Part shown: piece by piece, positions 26,084-35,163 of the stretch | Position numbering within the stretch: position 1 is the stretch's first letter | Layout of the letters: each line of letters opens with the position of its first letter | Source of the DNA: Tessaracoccus defluvii | GTDB lineage: Bacteria > Actinomycetota > Actinomycetes > Propionibacteriales > Propionibacteriaceae | Length of the DNA stretch: 64,000 nucleotides | Direction: 5' to 3' | Assembly: GCF_014489575.1 (NCBI RefSeq) | Contig: NZ_CP060789.1 | Coordinates: 3,534,001 to 3,598,000, forward strand | The notes under the pieces: generated by a model | What the model saw: the letters and a program-made list of their open reading frames with translations, nothing else | Told to the model about the DNA's origin: nothing | Databases searched by the model: none | Position numbers and translations under genes: made by a program

Positions 26084-26520
26084 GTCAGTGCTCCAATCCG
26101 GGTGAAGTCGGAGACCAGCGCGATCGCCAGGACGACGAACACGACGGTCATGAAGAGGGTGTACATCCAGCGCTGCGGATGGTCGCTGCGCCAGAACCGT
26201 CGCATGCTGACCACCCCGTTGAGGACGGCGACGACGCACAGCGCGACGCCCACCGGCGCCGCCACCCAGCCCGCGAGGCTGAGCACCGGCACCAGCACCG
26301 GGATCAGCAGGTAGGTGATCAGGCAGCGGATCCCCGAGAAGACCACCGAGATGCGGAAGGCGTTGTGGGCCCCGCGGGTGGCGGCCCGGTCGAGCGTCGT
26401 GACCCCGAACAGCCGCCGCATGAACCGGTCCGGGGCCCCGTCGGAGCGGAAGCCCGTCTCCGGACGACCCGGGGTGCGGAGCGTCGAGTCTGCCCTTGTG
26501 GGCGCGGTCCCGGAGTTCAC
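26080..26520 (-). CDS. Membrane protein of the nitric oxide reductase operon (146 aa)
   Basis: The GTG at 26520 overlaps the upstream stop (GTGA). The N-terminal 35 residues are hydrophilic. MRRLFGVTTLDRAATRG precedes three hydrophobic segments (CLITYLLIPVLVPVLSLAGW, VGVALCVVAVLNGVV, TLFMTVVFVVLAIALV). It is similar in layout to small integral membrane proteins seen next to qNOR genes in actinobacteria, but I cannot name a family. It is coupled on both sides. Confidence 0.65.
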   Translation of the reverse strand: MNSGTAPTRADSTLRTPGRPETGFRSDGAPDRFMRRLFGVTTLDRAATRGAHNAFRISVVFSGIRCLITYLLIPVLVPVLSLAGWVAAPVGVALCVVAVLNGVVSMRRFWRSDHPQRWMYTLFMTVVFVVLAIALVSDFTRIGALT

Positions 26521-26873
26521 GAGGCACCCCCGTCGTCGATCGGAACCGGTCCGCCGTCGACCGGAACCGGCTCCCTGCCGACGCCCGGAACCGGCTCCCG
26601 GTGCGTGTGTCGCCACAGCCGGACGCCGCCCATGATGGCCAGCAGGACGCCGAGCGCGCCGATGAGGACGCCGGCGAACAGACCCCAGTAGAGCGGGTCG
26701 ACGGCGACGTCGCCGTCCGGCCGCCCGAACGAGCTGCCGGTGAGGAACCCCAGCAGGGGAGCCAGGGCCGCGATGGCGACCCCGAGGATCGTCATCCAGA
26801 AGCCCGGGGCGGTCGGCTCGAGCCGGATGGGCCGCCCAGGGGTGATGACTGGTTCGGTTGCTGCTTGACTCAT
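26517..26873 (-). CDS. Membrane protein of the nitric oxide reductase operon (118 aa)
   Basis: The ATG at 26873 overlaps the slipin stop. Two membrane spans, WMTILGVAIAALAPLLGFLTG and YWGLFAGVLIGALGVLLAIMG, are separated by a short polar loop. The C-terminal tail is a Pro/Val/Gly/Asp-rich string with repeated EPVPG/EPVPV-like units. No family is recognised; the position between slipin and another small membrane protein suggests a membrane complex. Confidence 0.65.
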   Translation of the reverse strand: MSQAATEPVITPGRPIRLEPTAPGFWMTILGVAIAALAPLLGFLTGSSFGRPDGDVAVDPLYWGLFAGVLIGALGVLLAIMGGVRLWRHTHREPVPGVGREPVPVDGGPVPIDDGGAS

Positions 26874-27724
26874 CGGGATTCACCTTCCAGATTGCGGTCT
26901 ACGACGGCGAGGCCGGGCTTCCGCTGCGGGGCCGGGGGCGCCGGCTCCGCATGGCCGCCGGAGGTGGCCTGGTCGACGGCCCGCACGAGCGGGCCGATGA
27001 TGTCCATTGGGAGCGGGAACACGACGGTCGAGTTCTGGTCCGCCCCCAGTTCCAGCAGTGTCTGCAGGTAGCGCAGCTGCAACGAGGCCGGGGCCTCGCT
27101 GAGCGTCAGCGCCGCGTCACGCAGCTCGTGCGAGGCCTGCAGCTCGCCGTGGGCGCTGATCACCTTCGCGCGACGCTCGCGCTCGGCCTCCGCCTCCCGC
27201 GCCATCGCCCGCTGCATCATCTCGGGGATCTCCACGTCCTTGATCTCCACGACGGCTACCTCGACGCCCCACTTCTCCGTCTGCTCGGCGATGGAGTGCT
27301 TGAGGTCCTCGTTGAGGTCGGCGCGGTGTGCCAGCAGGGTGTCGAGGTCCGCGCGGCCGACGACGGAGCGCAGCGTGGTCTGGGCGAACTGCGAGGTGGC
27401 CACGGCGTGGTTCTCGACCGACATGACCGACTGCACGGGGTCCGTCACTCGGAACATCACGACGGCGTTGACGCGGGCCGTCACGTTGTCCTTCGTGATG
27501 ACCTCCTGCGGCGGGATCGTCAGGGTGACGACGCGCAGGTCGACCCGCACCATCCGGTCGAGCAGCGGGAACATCCAGATGATCCCAGGGCCGAGGGGCC
27601 CCCGCAGCCTGCCGAGCCTGAACGCCACCACCCGCTCGTACTCGCGCACGATGCGGATGGAGGCGAGGACCAGCGTGATCAGCACGACCACCACCACGAG
27701 GGTCACGGTGAGTTCAGTCGGCAT
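26870..27724 (-). CDS. Slipin (SPFH/band 7, stomatin-like)
   Basis: The 284-residue protein begins with an N-terminal membrane anchor (LTVTLVVVVVLITLVLAS), then the SPFH domain starting REYERVVAFRLGRLRGPLGPG. Conserved stretches are VTVNAVVMFRV-like (VTARVNAVVMFRVTDP) and WGVEVAVVEIKDVEIP, followed by a charged helix (REAEAERERRAKVISAHGE). It forms membrane-microdomain scaffolds in general. Slipins often pair with NfeD; none is present here. It overlaps both neighbours in the nitric oxide reductase operon. Confidence 0.9.
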   Translation of the reverse strand: MPTELTVTLVVVVVLITLVLASIRIVREYERVVAFRLGRLRGPLGPGIIWMFPLLDRMVRVDLRVVTLTIPPQEVITKDNVTARVNAVVMFRVTDPVQSVMSVENHAVATSQFAQTTLRSVVGRADLDTLLAHRADLNEDLKHSIAEQTEKWGVEVAVVEIKDVEIPEMMQRAMAREAEAERERRAKVISAHGELQASHELRDAALTLSEAPASLQLRYLQTLLELGADQNSTVVFPLPMDIIGPLVRAVDQATSGGHAEPAPPAPQRKPGLAVVDRNLEGESR

Positions 27725-28346
27725 GGTTCGCCCTCCTGTCGGACGCGTAGCTGGTGCGCCGTCGTAGCAGGGCCGCCGCCGCAGCCTCGCGCTCGGCGAG
27801 CGTCTCGTCAAGCGTGCGGACGACGGCGCCGAGCGGGTCGGCGGGGGTCCGACGCAGGTGCGACCACAACGGCAACGCACCGACGGCGATCGCCACGGCC
27901 GTGACCAGGACCAGCAGCCGGCCGGCGCCGTCGACGGTGAACGCCGTCGCCGCCGGCCAGGCGACCGCCAGCACCGTCACCGAGCACGCGATCCCGCGGT
28001 GGAAGCGGGCCGACTCGGAGGCCGGCCAGCTGTCCACGAACCGCCGCATCTCGCGCCCGTCGTTCGACGACGTGCAGGTGTCCTTGACGGGGCACGCGTT
28101 GCACACCGACGGGCTGCCCCGGTACCGCATGACGCGGTTGTCCGGGTCGAACGACTTGGGCCACAGCCACTGGTCCTCCGGGCAGAGCCAGGCGTCGTGG
28201 TCCTCGTGGTAGACGAACCCGCCGTTGCGCTGCTCGAGGAGCCGGTTCTGGGCGCGGCGGGCCAGCCGGTCGATCCCGTAGGCGACGAGCAGCAGGACCA
28301 GGCCGTACCCGGCGGCCAGCCAGGCGGTCACCTCGATGCCGGTCAT
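27714..28346 (-). CDS. Membrane protein with a four-Cys ribbon
   Basis: The 210-residue protein has an N-terminal span (residues 6-25), a soluble loop with Cys55 (WLCPEDQWLWP) and CNACPVKDTC (Cys82, 85, 91), two further spans near 118-155, and a basic Arg/Ala-rich C-terminus. The spacing C-P-x(n)-Y-R-x(n)-C-x-x-C-P-x-x-x-x-C-T followed by REM resembles the zinc ribbon at the end of IS1182-type transposases, here in a membrane context. It overlaps nitric oxide reductase upstream and slipin downstream. A metal- or redox-handling role for the reductase is plausible but unproven. Confidence 0.65.
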   Translation of the reverse strand: MTGIEVTAWLAAGYGLVLLLVAYGIDRLARRAQNRLLEQRNGGFVYHEDHDAWLCPEDQWLWPKSFDPDNRVMRYRGSPSVCNACPVKDTCTSSNDGREMRRFVDSWPASESARFHRGIACSVTVLAVAWPAATAFTVDGAGRLLVLVTAVAIAVGALPLWSHLRRTPADPLGAVVRTLDETLAEREAAAAALLRRRTSYASDRRANHAD

Positions 28347-30805
28347 GTGTCCGCCTCGGGTGGTGCCGGAGGTCTGCGGTCGGAGGCGTAGCGGCTCGGT
28401 GGCAGGTCGGCGGCGCCGGTTCCCGCACCCGCACCCCCACCCGCGCCCCCATCCGCGCCCGTCGCCGTCGACGCCGCGAGGCCCGTGCGGTCCTCGCGCG
28501 CCTCGTCATGCTCGATGACGAACAGCGTCTCCGGTTCCATCACGGTGACGGTCGGCTTGATGCCGTGACGGATGCCGAGGAACGTGATCCACACGAAGGG
28601 CAGGATGCCGGCGATGAACACGATGTCGCCTGGCATGCGCATCCACTCGAGGATGACGTTGCCGGGCGTCGCGATGTAGCCGAGCGTGCGGGCCTCGTAG
28701 TAGCCCTCGTTGACCGAGTGCCACAGCTGCAGCACGCCGAGCGGCAGCAGCGTCGCGAACACCATCCAGGCCAGCCCGATGTTGAGGCACCAGAAGGAGA
28801 ACTTCGCCAGCCGGTCCGGCCATCGCTCGGGAGGGATCATGTAGCGCAGCGCGAACAGGGCCAGGCCGATGGCGAGCATGCCGTAGACGCCCATCATGGA
28901 GCCGTGCGCATGGTTGGCCGTCAGCGCGGTGCCGATCTGGTAGTACGACACGATCGGCAGGTTGATGAGGAAGCCGAAGATGCCGGCACCCACGAAGTTC
29001 CAGAAGCCGACGGCGACCAGGAACATGACCGCCCACCGGTGCGGGAACGGCATGCTACTGCGCGACTCCTGCCGGGAGCCGAGCTGCAGGAAGGTCCACG
29101 CCTCGACCGTCAGGAACGTCAGCGGGATCACCTCGAGAGCGGAGAAGAACGCGCCGAGGGCCATGTGCTCCACCGGCGTGCCGGAGAAGTACAGGTGGTG
29201 CATCGTGCCGATGACGCCGCCGACCGAGTAGAGGATCACGTCCATGAAGATGATCTGGATGGCGATCTTGCGGCGCACCACGCCGAGCATCACGAAGATG
29301 TAGGCGACCATGACGGTGGTGAACAGCTCGAGGAAGTCCTCCACCCACAGGTGGACCACCCAGAACCGCCAGAACTCGGCCACCGTCAGCTGGGTGTCGG
29401 TCGTGGCCAGCAGGCCCACGCCGTAGAAGGCGGGGATGGCGAGCCCGGAGTACAGGAACAGCCAGGGCATGTTGAACTTCGACTCCGTCCGCAGCCGGGA
29501 ACGGATCGCCCGGTAGATGATCGCGATCCACAGGAACAGCCCGATCACCAGCAGGATCTGCCAGAAGCGCGGCAGGTCGAGGTACTCCCACTGCTGCGAG
29601 AAGAAGATCGATCCCTTGGCCCAGTCCGGCCCGAAGATCGAGACGGCCGTGCCGACGACGGTGCCCAGGACGACCACGACCAGCGCGCCCAGCAGCCCGT
29701 AGGTGAGCCAGTGCTGCCGCTTGGGTTCCCGGCCGGAGATGATCGGCGCGAGGAAGATCGCCGCCGCCAGGAAGGCGGCCGCGGTCCACAGCAGCGACAG
29801 CTGCACGTGCCAGGTCCGGGCGAGGTTGTAGGGCAGGAGTTGGGCGAGGTCGATGCCGAAGAAGCTGGACAGCTCCGCCCGGTAGTGCTCGACGGCGGCG
29901 CCGAGGAGTGTCTGCCCGAGGAAGAGCACCGACACGATGAAGAAGAACCAGGCGGTCGCCTTCTGCGACTTGGTGATGCCGACCTGTCCGGGCTGCTTGA
30001 ACGACAGCGCAGGGACCTCGCTGCTCTTCCAGCCGATCTTGCGGCTCCACCGGCCGTAGACCGCGAAGAGGGCGCCGAGGCCGGCGAGCAGCGCGATCAG
30101 CGACATGGCCGACCAGACGAGGATGTCAGCCGTCGGCTTGTTGTCGACGCGCGGCTCCGGGGGCCAGTTGTTGGTGTACGTGTAGTCCTGGTTCGGGCGC
30201 TCCGTGGAGGCCGCCCACGCCGTCCAGCTGAAGAACGCCGTCAGCTCGTGGATCTCATCCGGGTCGGTGATGACCGAGGGGAGGAGCCCGAACTCGGTGG
30301 TCGGGGTGCCGAAGTAGCCGGCGTAGTAGTCGCGGATCTCGAGGAACGCGCTGGCCTGTTCCGGGGTGTAGACGAGGATGCCGGTCGCCTCGTCGTAGCG
30401 GTTCTCCCGCATCATGTCGATGGTGGCCTGGGTCGGGTCCTGGACGCCGTTGTCGGCGAGCTCAGCCTTGACATGCTCGCTCGCCAGGCGCAGATACTCG
30501 GCGGTGTAGTCGGGGCCGAGGTAGGCGCCGTGTCCGACGATGGATCCGTACTGCTGGAGGCCGCGCGCCAGGAAGATCTCCTGCCCTGCCGTCACATCCG
30601 CGTCGGTGAAGATCTCCTCGCCGCTGTCGGCGACGACCTGCTGGGGGAGGGGCATCGAATCGGTGTAGGTGCGATAGGCGAGGAAGCCCATCACGAAGAA
30701 TCCGAAGACGAAGACCAGGGCGACGCCCTGTACCCACCCTTTCGATATCACCAGTTCAGCCCGGTTGGGCTTCAGATCTGGATTGTCTGTTGCCTGACTC
30801 ACTGC
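28343..30805 (-). CDS. Quinol-dependent nitric oxide reductase (qNOR)
   Basis: The likely start is GTG 30805 (VSQATDNP); an in-frame GTG at 30814 is also possible. Of about 820 residues, 1-255 include the first span and the periplasmic NorC-like domain fused to NorB (GYFGTPTTEFGLLPSV). The catalytic heme-copper-oxidase-like part follows with about 13 spans and conserved histidines in RTWHVQLSLLW, GTMHHLYFSG and TANHAHGSMMG. It reduces 2 NO to N2O with quinol electrons. The C-terminal 50 residues are a Gly/Ala-rich extension absent from most qNORs. Single-subunit qNORs usually serve NO detoxification. Confidence 0.9.
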   Translation of the reverse strand, partial: AVSQATDNPDLKPNRAELVISKGWVQGVALVFVFGFFVMGFLAYRTYTDSMPLPQQVVADSGEEIFTDADVTAGQEIFLARGLQQYGSIVGHGAYLGPDYTAEYLRLASEHVKAELADNGVQDPTQATIDMMRENRYDEATGILVYTPEQASAFLEIRDYYAGYFGTPTTEFGLLPSVITDPDEIHELTAFFSWTAWAASTERPNQDYTYTNNWPPEPRVDNKPTADILVWSAMSLIALLAGLGALFAVYGRWSRKIGWKSSEVPALSFKQPGQVGITKSQKATAWFFFIVSVLFLGQTLLGAAVEHYRAELSSFFGIDLAQLLPYNLARTWHVQLSLLWTAAAFLAAAIFLAPIISGREPKRQHWLTYGLLGALVVVVLGTVVGTAVSIFGPDWAKGSIFFSQQWEYLDLPRFWQILLVIGLFLWIAIIYRAIRSRLRTESKFNMPWLFLYSGLAIPAFYGVGLLATTDTQLTVAEFWRFWVVHLWVEDFLELFTTVMVAYIFVMLGVVRRKIAIQIIFMDVILYSVGGVIGTMHHLYFSGTPVEHMALGAFFSALEVIPLTFLTVEAWTFLQLGSRQESRSSMPFPHRWAVMFLVAVGFWNFVGAGIFGFLINLPIVSYYQIGTALTANHAHGSMMGVYGMLAIGLALFALRYMIPPERWPDRLAKFSFWCLNIGLAWMVFATLLPLGVLQLWHSVNEGYYEARTLGYIATPGNVILEWMRMPGDIVFIAGILPFVWITFLGIRHGIKPTVTVMEPETLFVIEHDEAREDRTGLAASTATGADGGAGGGAGAGTGAADLPPSRYASDRRPPAPPEADT

Positions 30806-30930
30806 TCGCACCACCTGTTCCTGACGAGGGATTCGGCCGCTGCTGGGTCGTGGGAAAGACCCTAATCAAGGTTCTTACGGTCTGTTCGTGTTTACCCGAA
30901 TAGGTCGGTGGCGAGCAGGGAGGATGCCAA

Positions 30931-30963
30931 AGGGGCCCGGACGCGCAATGCGTCCGGGCCCCT
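30931..30963 (-). terminator. Terminator downstream of mutB
   Basis: A perfect 14-bp stem, AGGGGCCCGGACGC / GCGTCCGGGCCCCT, with a 5-base loop lies 14 bp past the mutB stop at 30977. It also separates mutB from the promoter region of the qNOR operon (30806-30930), in which I see no clear operator. Confidence 0.75.
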
Positions 30964-30976
30964 CAGGTGGTGGTGG

Positions 30977-33156
30977 TCAGTCCTCGATCTGATCGATCAG
31001 CTTCGTCAGCAGATCGACGGCGGCCTCGGGATGATCGTGCCGGGCGGGTAGATCGCGTCAGCACCATTCTCGCGGAGCTCCGCGAAGTCCTGGCTCGGGA
31101 TCACGCCGCCGACGACGATCATCAGATCGTCGCGGCCGAGCTTGTCCAGCTCCTCACGCAGCGCGGGCACCAGGGTGAGGTGGCCGGCCGCGAGGGAGGA
31201 GACGCCGACCACGTGCACGTCGGATTCGACGGCCTGGCGGGCGACCTCCTCGGGGGTCTGGAACAGGGGACCGACGTCGACGTCCATGCCGAGGTCGGCA
31301 TAGGCCGTCGCGATGACCTTCTGGCCACGGTCGTGACCGTCCTGGCCCATCTTGGCGATCAGGATGCGGGGACGACGCCCCTCCTTCGCCTCGAAGTCGG
31401 CCACGAGGCCGCGGGCCTTCTCGACGGACTCGGACGAACCGGATTCCTTGTTGTACACACCGGAGATGGTACGGATCTGCGCGGTGTAGCGCCCGTAGAC
31501 CTTCTCGAGTGCGCTGGAGATCTCGCCGACGGAGGCCTTGGCGCGGGCCGCGTCGATCGCGACCTTGAGCAGGTTGCGGTCGGGATCCGTCGGATCCGGG
31601 TTCGCGGCCGCCCAGGTGACGCGCTCCAGCATGGCCTGGGTGACGGCCTCGTCGCGCTCGGCGCGCAGCTGCTCCAGCTTGGCGATCTGGGACTCGCGCA
31701 CGGCCTTGTTGTCGACCTTCAGGACCTCGAGGGCATCCTCGTTGTCGAGCCGGTACTTGTTGACGCCGATCACCGGCTGACGGCCGGAGTCGATGCGGGC
31801 CTGCGTGCGGGCCGCGGCCTCCTCGATGCGCATCTTCGGGATGCCGGCCTCGATGGCCTTGGCCATGCCACCGGCGGCCTCGACCTCCTGGATCCGCTCC
31901 CATGCCTTGCGGGCGAGCTGCTCCGTGAGCTTCTCGACGTAGGCGGAACCGGCCCACGGGTCGACCGTGCGCGTGGTGCCCGACTCCTGCTGCAGGAACA
32001 GCTGGGTGTTGCGGGCGATGCGGGCGGAGAAGTCCGTCGGCAGCGCGATGGCCTCGTCGAGGGCGTTGGTGTGCAGCGACTGGGTGTGACCCTGGGTCGC
32101 GCCCATCGCCTCGACACAGGTGCGGACCACGTTGTTGTAGACGTCCTGCGCGGTCAGCGACCAGCCGGAGGTCTGCGAGTGGGTACGCAGCGACATCGAC
32201 TTCGGGTTCTTCGGCCCGAACTCCCGCACGAGGCGCGCCCACAGCAGACGCGCAGCGCGCATCTTGGCGACCTCCATGTAGAAGTTCATGCCGATGGCCC
32301 AGAAGAAGGACAGCCGCGGCGCGAACGCGTCGACGTTCAGGCCCACCGACTCGCCGGCGCGGATGTACTCCACGCCGTCGGCCAGCGTGTAGGCCATCTC
32401 GATGTCAGCCGTCGCGCCCGCCTCCTGCATGTGGTAGCCGGAGATGGAGATCGAGTTGAACCGGGGCATGTTCGCCGAGGTGTAGGCGAAGATGTCGGCG
32501 ATGATCTTCATCGACGGCTGCGGCGGGTAGATGTAGGTGTTGCGGACCATGAACTCCTTCAGAATGTCATTCTGAATGGTTCCGGCCAGCTGCTCAGGCT
32601 TGACGCCCTGCTCCTCGGCGGCGACGACGTAGAGGGCCAGGATCGGCAGCACTGCGCCGTTCATGGTCATCGACACCGACATCTGGTCGAGCGGGATGCC
32701 GTCGAACAGCTGCCGCATGTCGAGGATCGAGTCGACGGCCACGCCGGCCATGCCGACGTCGCCCGACACACGCGGGTGATCCGAGTCGTAGCCACGGTGC
32801 GTCGCCAGGTCGAAGGCGATCGACAGGCCCTTCTGGCCGGCCGCGAGGTTGCGGCGGTAGAAGGCGTTCGACTCCTCGGCGGTGGAGAAGCCCGCGTACT
32901 GGCGGACCGTCCACGGCTGGTTGACGTACATGGTGGCGTACGGGCCACGCAGGAACGGCGGGATACCGGGCGCGGTCTCGAGGAAGTCGAGGCCCTTCAG
33001 CTCGGCATCGCCGTACAGCGGCGGGACCAGGATGTGCTCCGGCGTCTGCCAGCCGGCGGACTGCCCGGCCGACTCCGTCAGCGCCTCGAACTGGGTGGCT
33101 GCGTCCGCGGGGGCCGCGCCTCCCAGTGCGATGTCAGTGAAACGGGGGATGCTCAT
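30977..33156 (-). pseudogene. mutB: Methylmalonyl-CoA mutase large subunit, C-terminal one-base frameshift
   Basis: MutB is the catalytic, adenosylcobalamin-binding subunit interconverting succinyl-CoA and methylmalonyl-CoA in propionate metabolism. The TIM-barrel domain includes [17 protein letters not shown]. The B12-binding motif GQDGHDRG (Asp-x-His-x-x-Gly) lies in the C-terminal domain. The frame breaks at 31028-31030; adding one base changes PRPPSIC-stop to [17 protein letters not shown] and gives 726 residues, close to the 728 of Propionibacterium MutB. The lesion would alter only the last 19 residues. mutA lies 6 bp upstream. Almost certainly a functional gene with a sequencing error. 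Confidence 0.9.
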
Positions 33157-33162
33157 CGTTTC

Positions 33163-35031
33163 TCAGGCTCCCAACTTGTTCAGGGTGTTGGTCAGCAGTT
33201 CGACCACGTTCATGCCGTCGAACACGTTCCCGTCGACAGCGGCATCGCCGCCCTCGCCGAGTTCCTTGATCTGGCCGGCCAGGAGCACCTGCTCGGCGCC
33301 GGCGGCGCGCAGCGCCTCGGCGACGGCGATGCCCTGGGCCGCGTAGACCTTGGCGCTGGAGCAGAGGACGGCGACGGTGGTGCCGGCCTCCTTCAGCTTG
33401 GCGGCGAAGTCCTCGGGCGTCGCGCCCTCGGCCAGCACCGTCTCGATCCCGCCGACCTGGAACAGGTTCGACGTGAAGCCTTCCCGGCCGCCGAAGTCGC
33501 GGCGGGCGCCGAGGCAGGCGAGCAGGACCTTGGGGCTGCCGCCGGCTGCGCGGGCCGCATCGGAGCGGTCACGCAGGGCCTCGAACACCGCGGAGTCGCG
33601 CACGACGCCCAGGCCGGACAGCGCGGGGGCCGCGGGCCGGGGACGACGGTCGAGCTTGTCCTCGGTGTAGTTCGGGAACATCGAGACGCCCGTCAGGGGC
33701 AGCTTGCGGGTGGCGAGCAGCGTGGCGCGTGCCTCGTTCAGCTCCTGCAGCTGGGCTGCGATGGTGCCGTCGGCCAGCTTCGCGGCGAAGCCTTCGCCGT
33801 CGAGTTCCTGGAACACGGCCCAGGCCTTCTCTGACAGCTGCGCCGTCAGCGACTCGACGAACCAGGAGCCTCCGGCGGGGTCGTTGACCCGGCCGACGTT
33901 CGACTCCTCTGCGAGCACGATCTGCGTGTTGCGCGAGACCCGGCGGGCCAGCTCGTTCGGCAGGCCGCTGGCCGCGTCGAACGGGAGGACCGTCTGGATC
34001 TCGGCGCCGCCAGCGGAGGCCGCGAAGCAGGAGATCGTGCCGCGCAGCATGTTGACGTACGCGTCGTCGCGGGAGATCTCGCGCAGCGAGGTGACCGCGT
34101 GCTGGATGGCGCCGCGGCGGGACTCGGTGACGCCGAGCACCTCGCCGATCCGCGACCACAGGCCGCGCAGGGCGCGCAGGCGGGAGATGGTGGCGAACTG
34201 GTCGGTGGTGGCCGACACGCGGAACAGGATCGAGTCGAACGCCTCGTCGACGCTCATTCCGGCCCCGGTCAGTGCACGGACGTACTCGACGCCGACGGCG
34301 ATGGCGTAGGCCAGCTCGTGGACGTCGCCGGCTCCGGCGTTGTGGTAGATCGTGGCGTCGACGACGATCGGGCGGACCTTCTCGAACGGCTTCGCCAGCT
34401 CGACGGCCTCGGCCAGGACGGCGAGGTCGGCCGGGGTGCCCGCCTGTGCAGCGGCGCCGATCGGATCGACGCCGAAGTTGCCCTCGACGGCGCCCGCGTG
34501 GTGCTGCGCGGCGAACACAGCGGCCAGCGCGCGGGCGGCCTCGATCTGCTGGGTCGTGCTGGTGAGCAGCACGGGCGCGAGGTCGAGGAGCACGTCGGTG
34601 AGGACCGCGGCGATGTCAGCCGGCGCGATCGCGTCGACGTCGGCACGCAGGAAGACGGCGGTGTTGCCGCGCTCCAGATCGTTCATGAGGGCGCGCTTCG
34701 TCTCGGCGACGTCGGGGTCCTCGTGCAGCTGCGCGACCTGCCAGGCGTCCATCGAGCCGGATCGCACGGTGGTGCCGCGGACGAACGGGGCGACGCCCGG
34801 GTAGCCGAGCTCCTCGACGCCGTCGTCCTTGGTGTACAGGGGCTTGATGGTCAGCCCGTCGACTGTTGTGCTGGTCAGACGCTGATACGCCTGATCGATA
34901 CCCAGCTCCTTGCCCTCTGGGCGCTTCCGGTTGAGGACCTTGAGGACTTCCTTCTCCCAGGCTTCCCGGGAAGGAGTCTCAAAATCCGCGGCCAGGCTGA
35001 TGTCGGCCGCACTGGTGGCTTGATCGCTCAT
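33163..35031 (-). CDS. mutA: Methylmalonyl-CoA mutase small subunit
   Basis: The 622-residue non-catalytic partner of MutB has the same barrel-plus-flavodoxin architecture. It lacks the Asp-x-His-x-x-Gly cobalamin motif, as expected: the equivalent stretch reads LGARRDFGGREGF. The N-terminus shows GIDQAYQRLTSTTVDGLTIKPLY. The heterodimer architecture is characteristic of propionibacteria and other actinobacteria. The promoter region (35032-35163) contains a palindrome of the FadR/GntR type. No epimerase or MeaB chaperone gene is next to the pair. Confidence 0.93.
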   Translation of the reverse strand: MSDQATSAADISLAADFETPSREAWEKEVLKVLNRKRPEGKELGIDQAYQRLTSTTVDGLTIKPLYTKDDGVEELGYPGVAPFVRGTTVRSGSMDAWQVAQLHEDPDVAETKRALMNDLERGNTAVFLRADVDAIAPADIAAVLTDVLLDLAPVLLTSTTQQIEAARALAAVFAAQHHAGAVEGNFGVDPIGAAAQAGTPADLAVLAEAVELAKPFEKVRPIVVDATIYHNAGAGDVHELAYAIAVGVEYVRALTGAGMSVDEAFDSILFRVSATTDQFATISRLRALRGLWSRIGEVLGVTESRRGAIQHAVTSLREISRDDAYVNMLRGTISCFAASAGGAEIQTVLPFDAASGLPNELARRVSRNTQIVLAEESNVGRVNDPAGGSWFVESLTAQLSEKAWAVFQELDGEGFAAKLADGTIAAQLQELNEARATLLATRKLPLTGVSMFPNYTEDKLDRRPRPAAPALSGLGVVRDSAVFEALRDRSDAARAAGGSPKVLLACLGARRDFGGREGFTSNLFQVGGIETVLAEGATPEDFAAKLKEAGTTVAVLCSSAKVYAAQGIAVAEALRAAGAEQVLLAGQIKELGEGGDAAVDGNVFDGMNVVELLTNTLNKLGA

Positions 35032-35137
35032 CGCTCTCCGTCTTTCTTAGGGTGATTGACCCGGGTCCAACCCTAACCTCCGGGGTATTCAGCGTGGAGT
35101 GGGGGCGGAGGTTGGGTGCTGAGCCCCGTTTGCTATA

Positions 35138-35152
35138 AATGGTCTGACCATT
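35138..35152 (-). promoter_or_regulatory. FadR/GntR-type operator upstream of mutA
   Basis: AATGGTCTGACCATT is a perfect palindrome (7+1+7) containing TGGTCTGACCA, the core bound by FadR-subfamily GntR regulators. Read on the minus strand it is followed at once by TATAGC, a possible -10 element, so binding would block mutA transcription. The regulator gene is not in the window. Confidence 0.6.
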
Positions 35153-35163
35153 GATGAATCCGG

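Noticed and set aside
28508..30865. 785-codon plus-strand ORF
   Set aside because: It is antisense to the qNOR gene, whose membrane spans and histidine motifs are unmistakable.
30967..33834. 955-codon plus-strand ORF
   Set aside because: It is antisense to mutB and mutA, an artefact of high GC.
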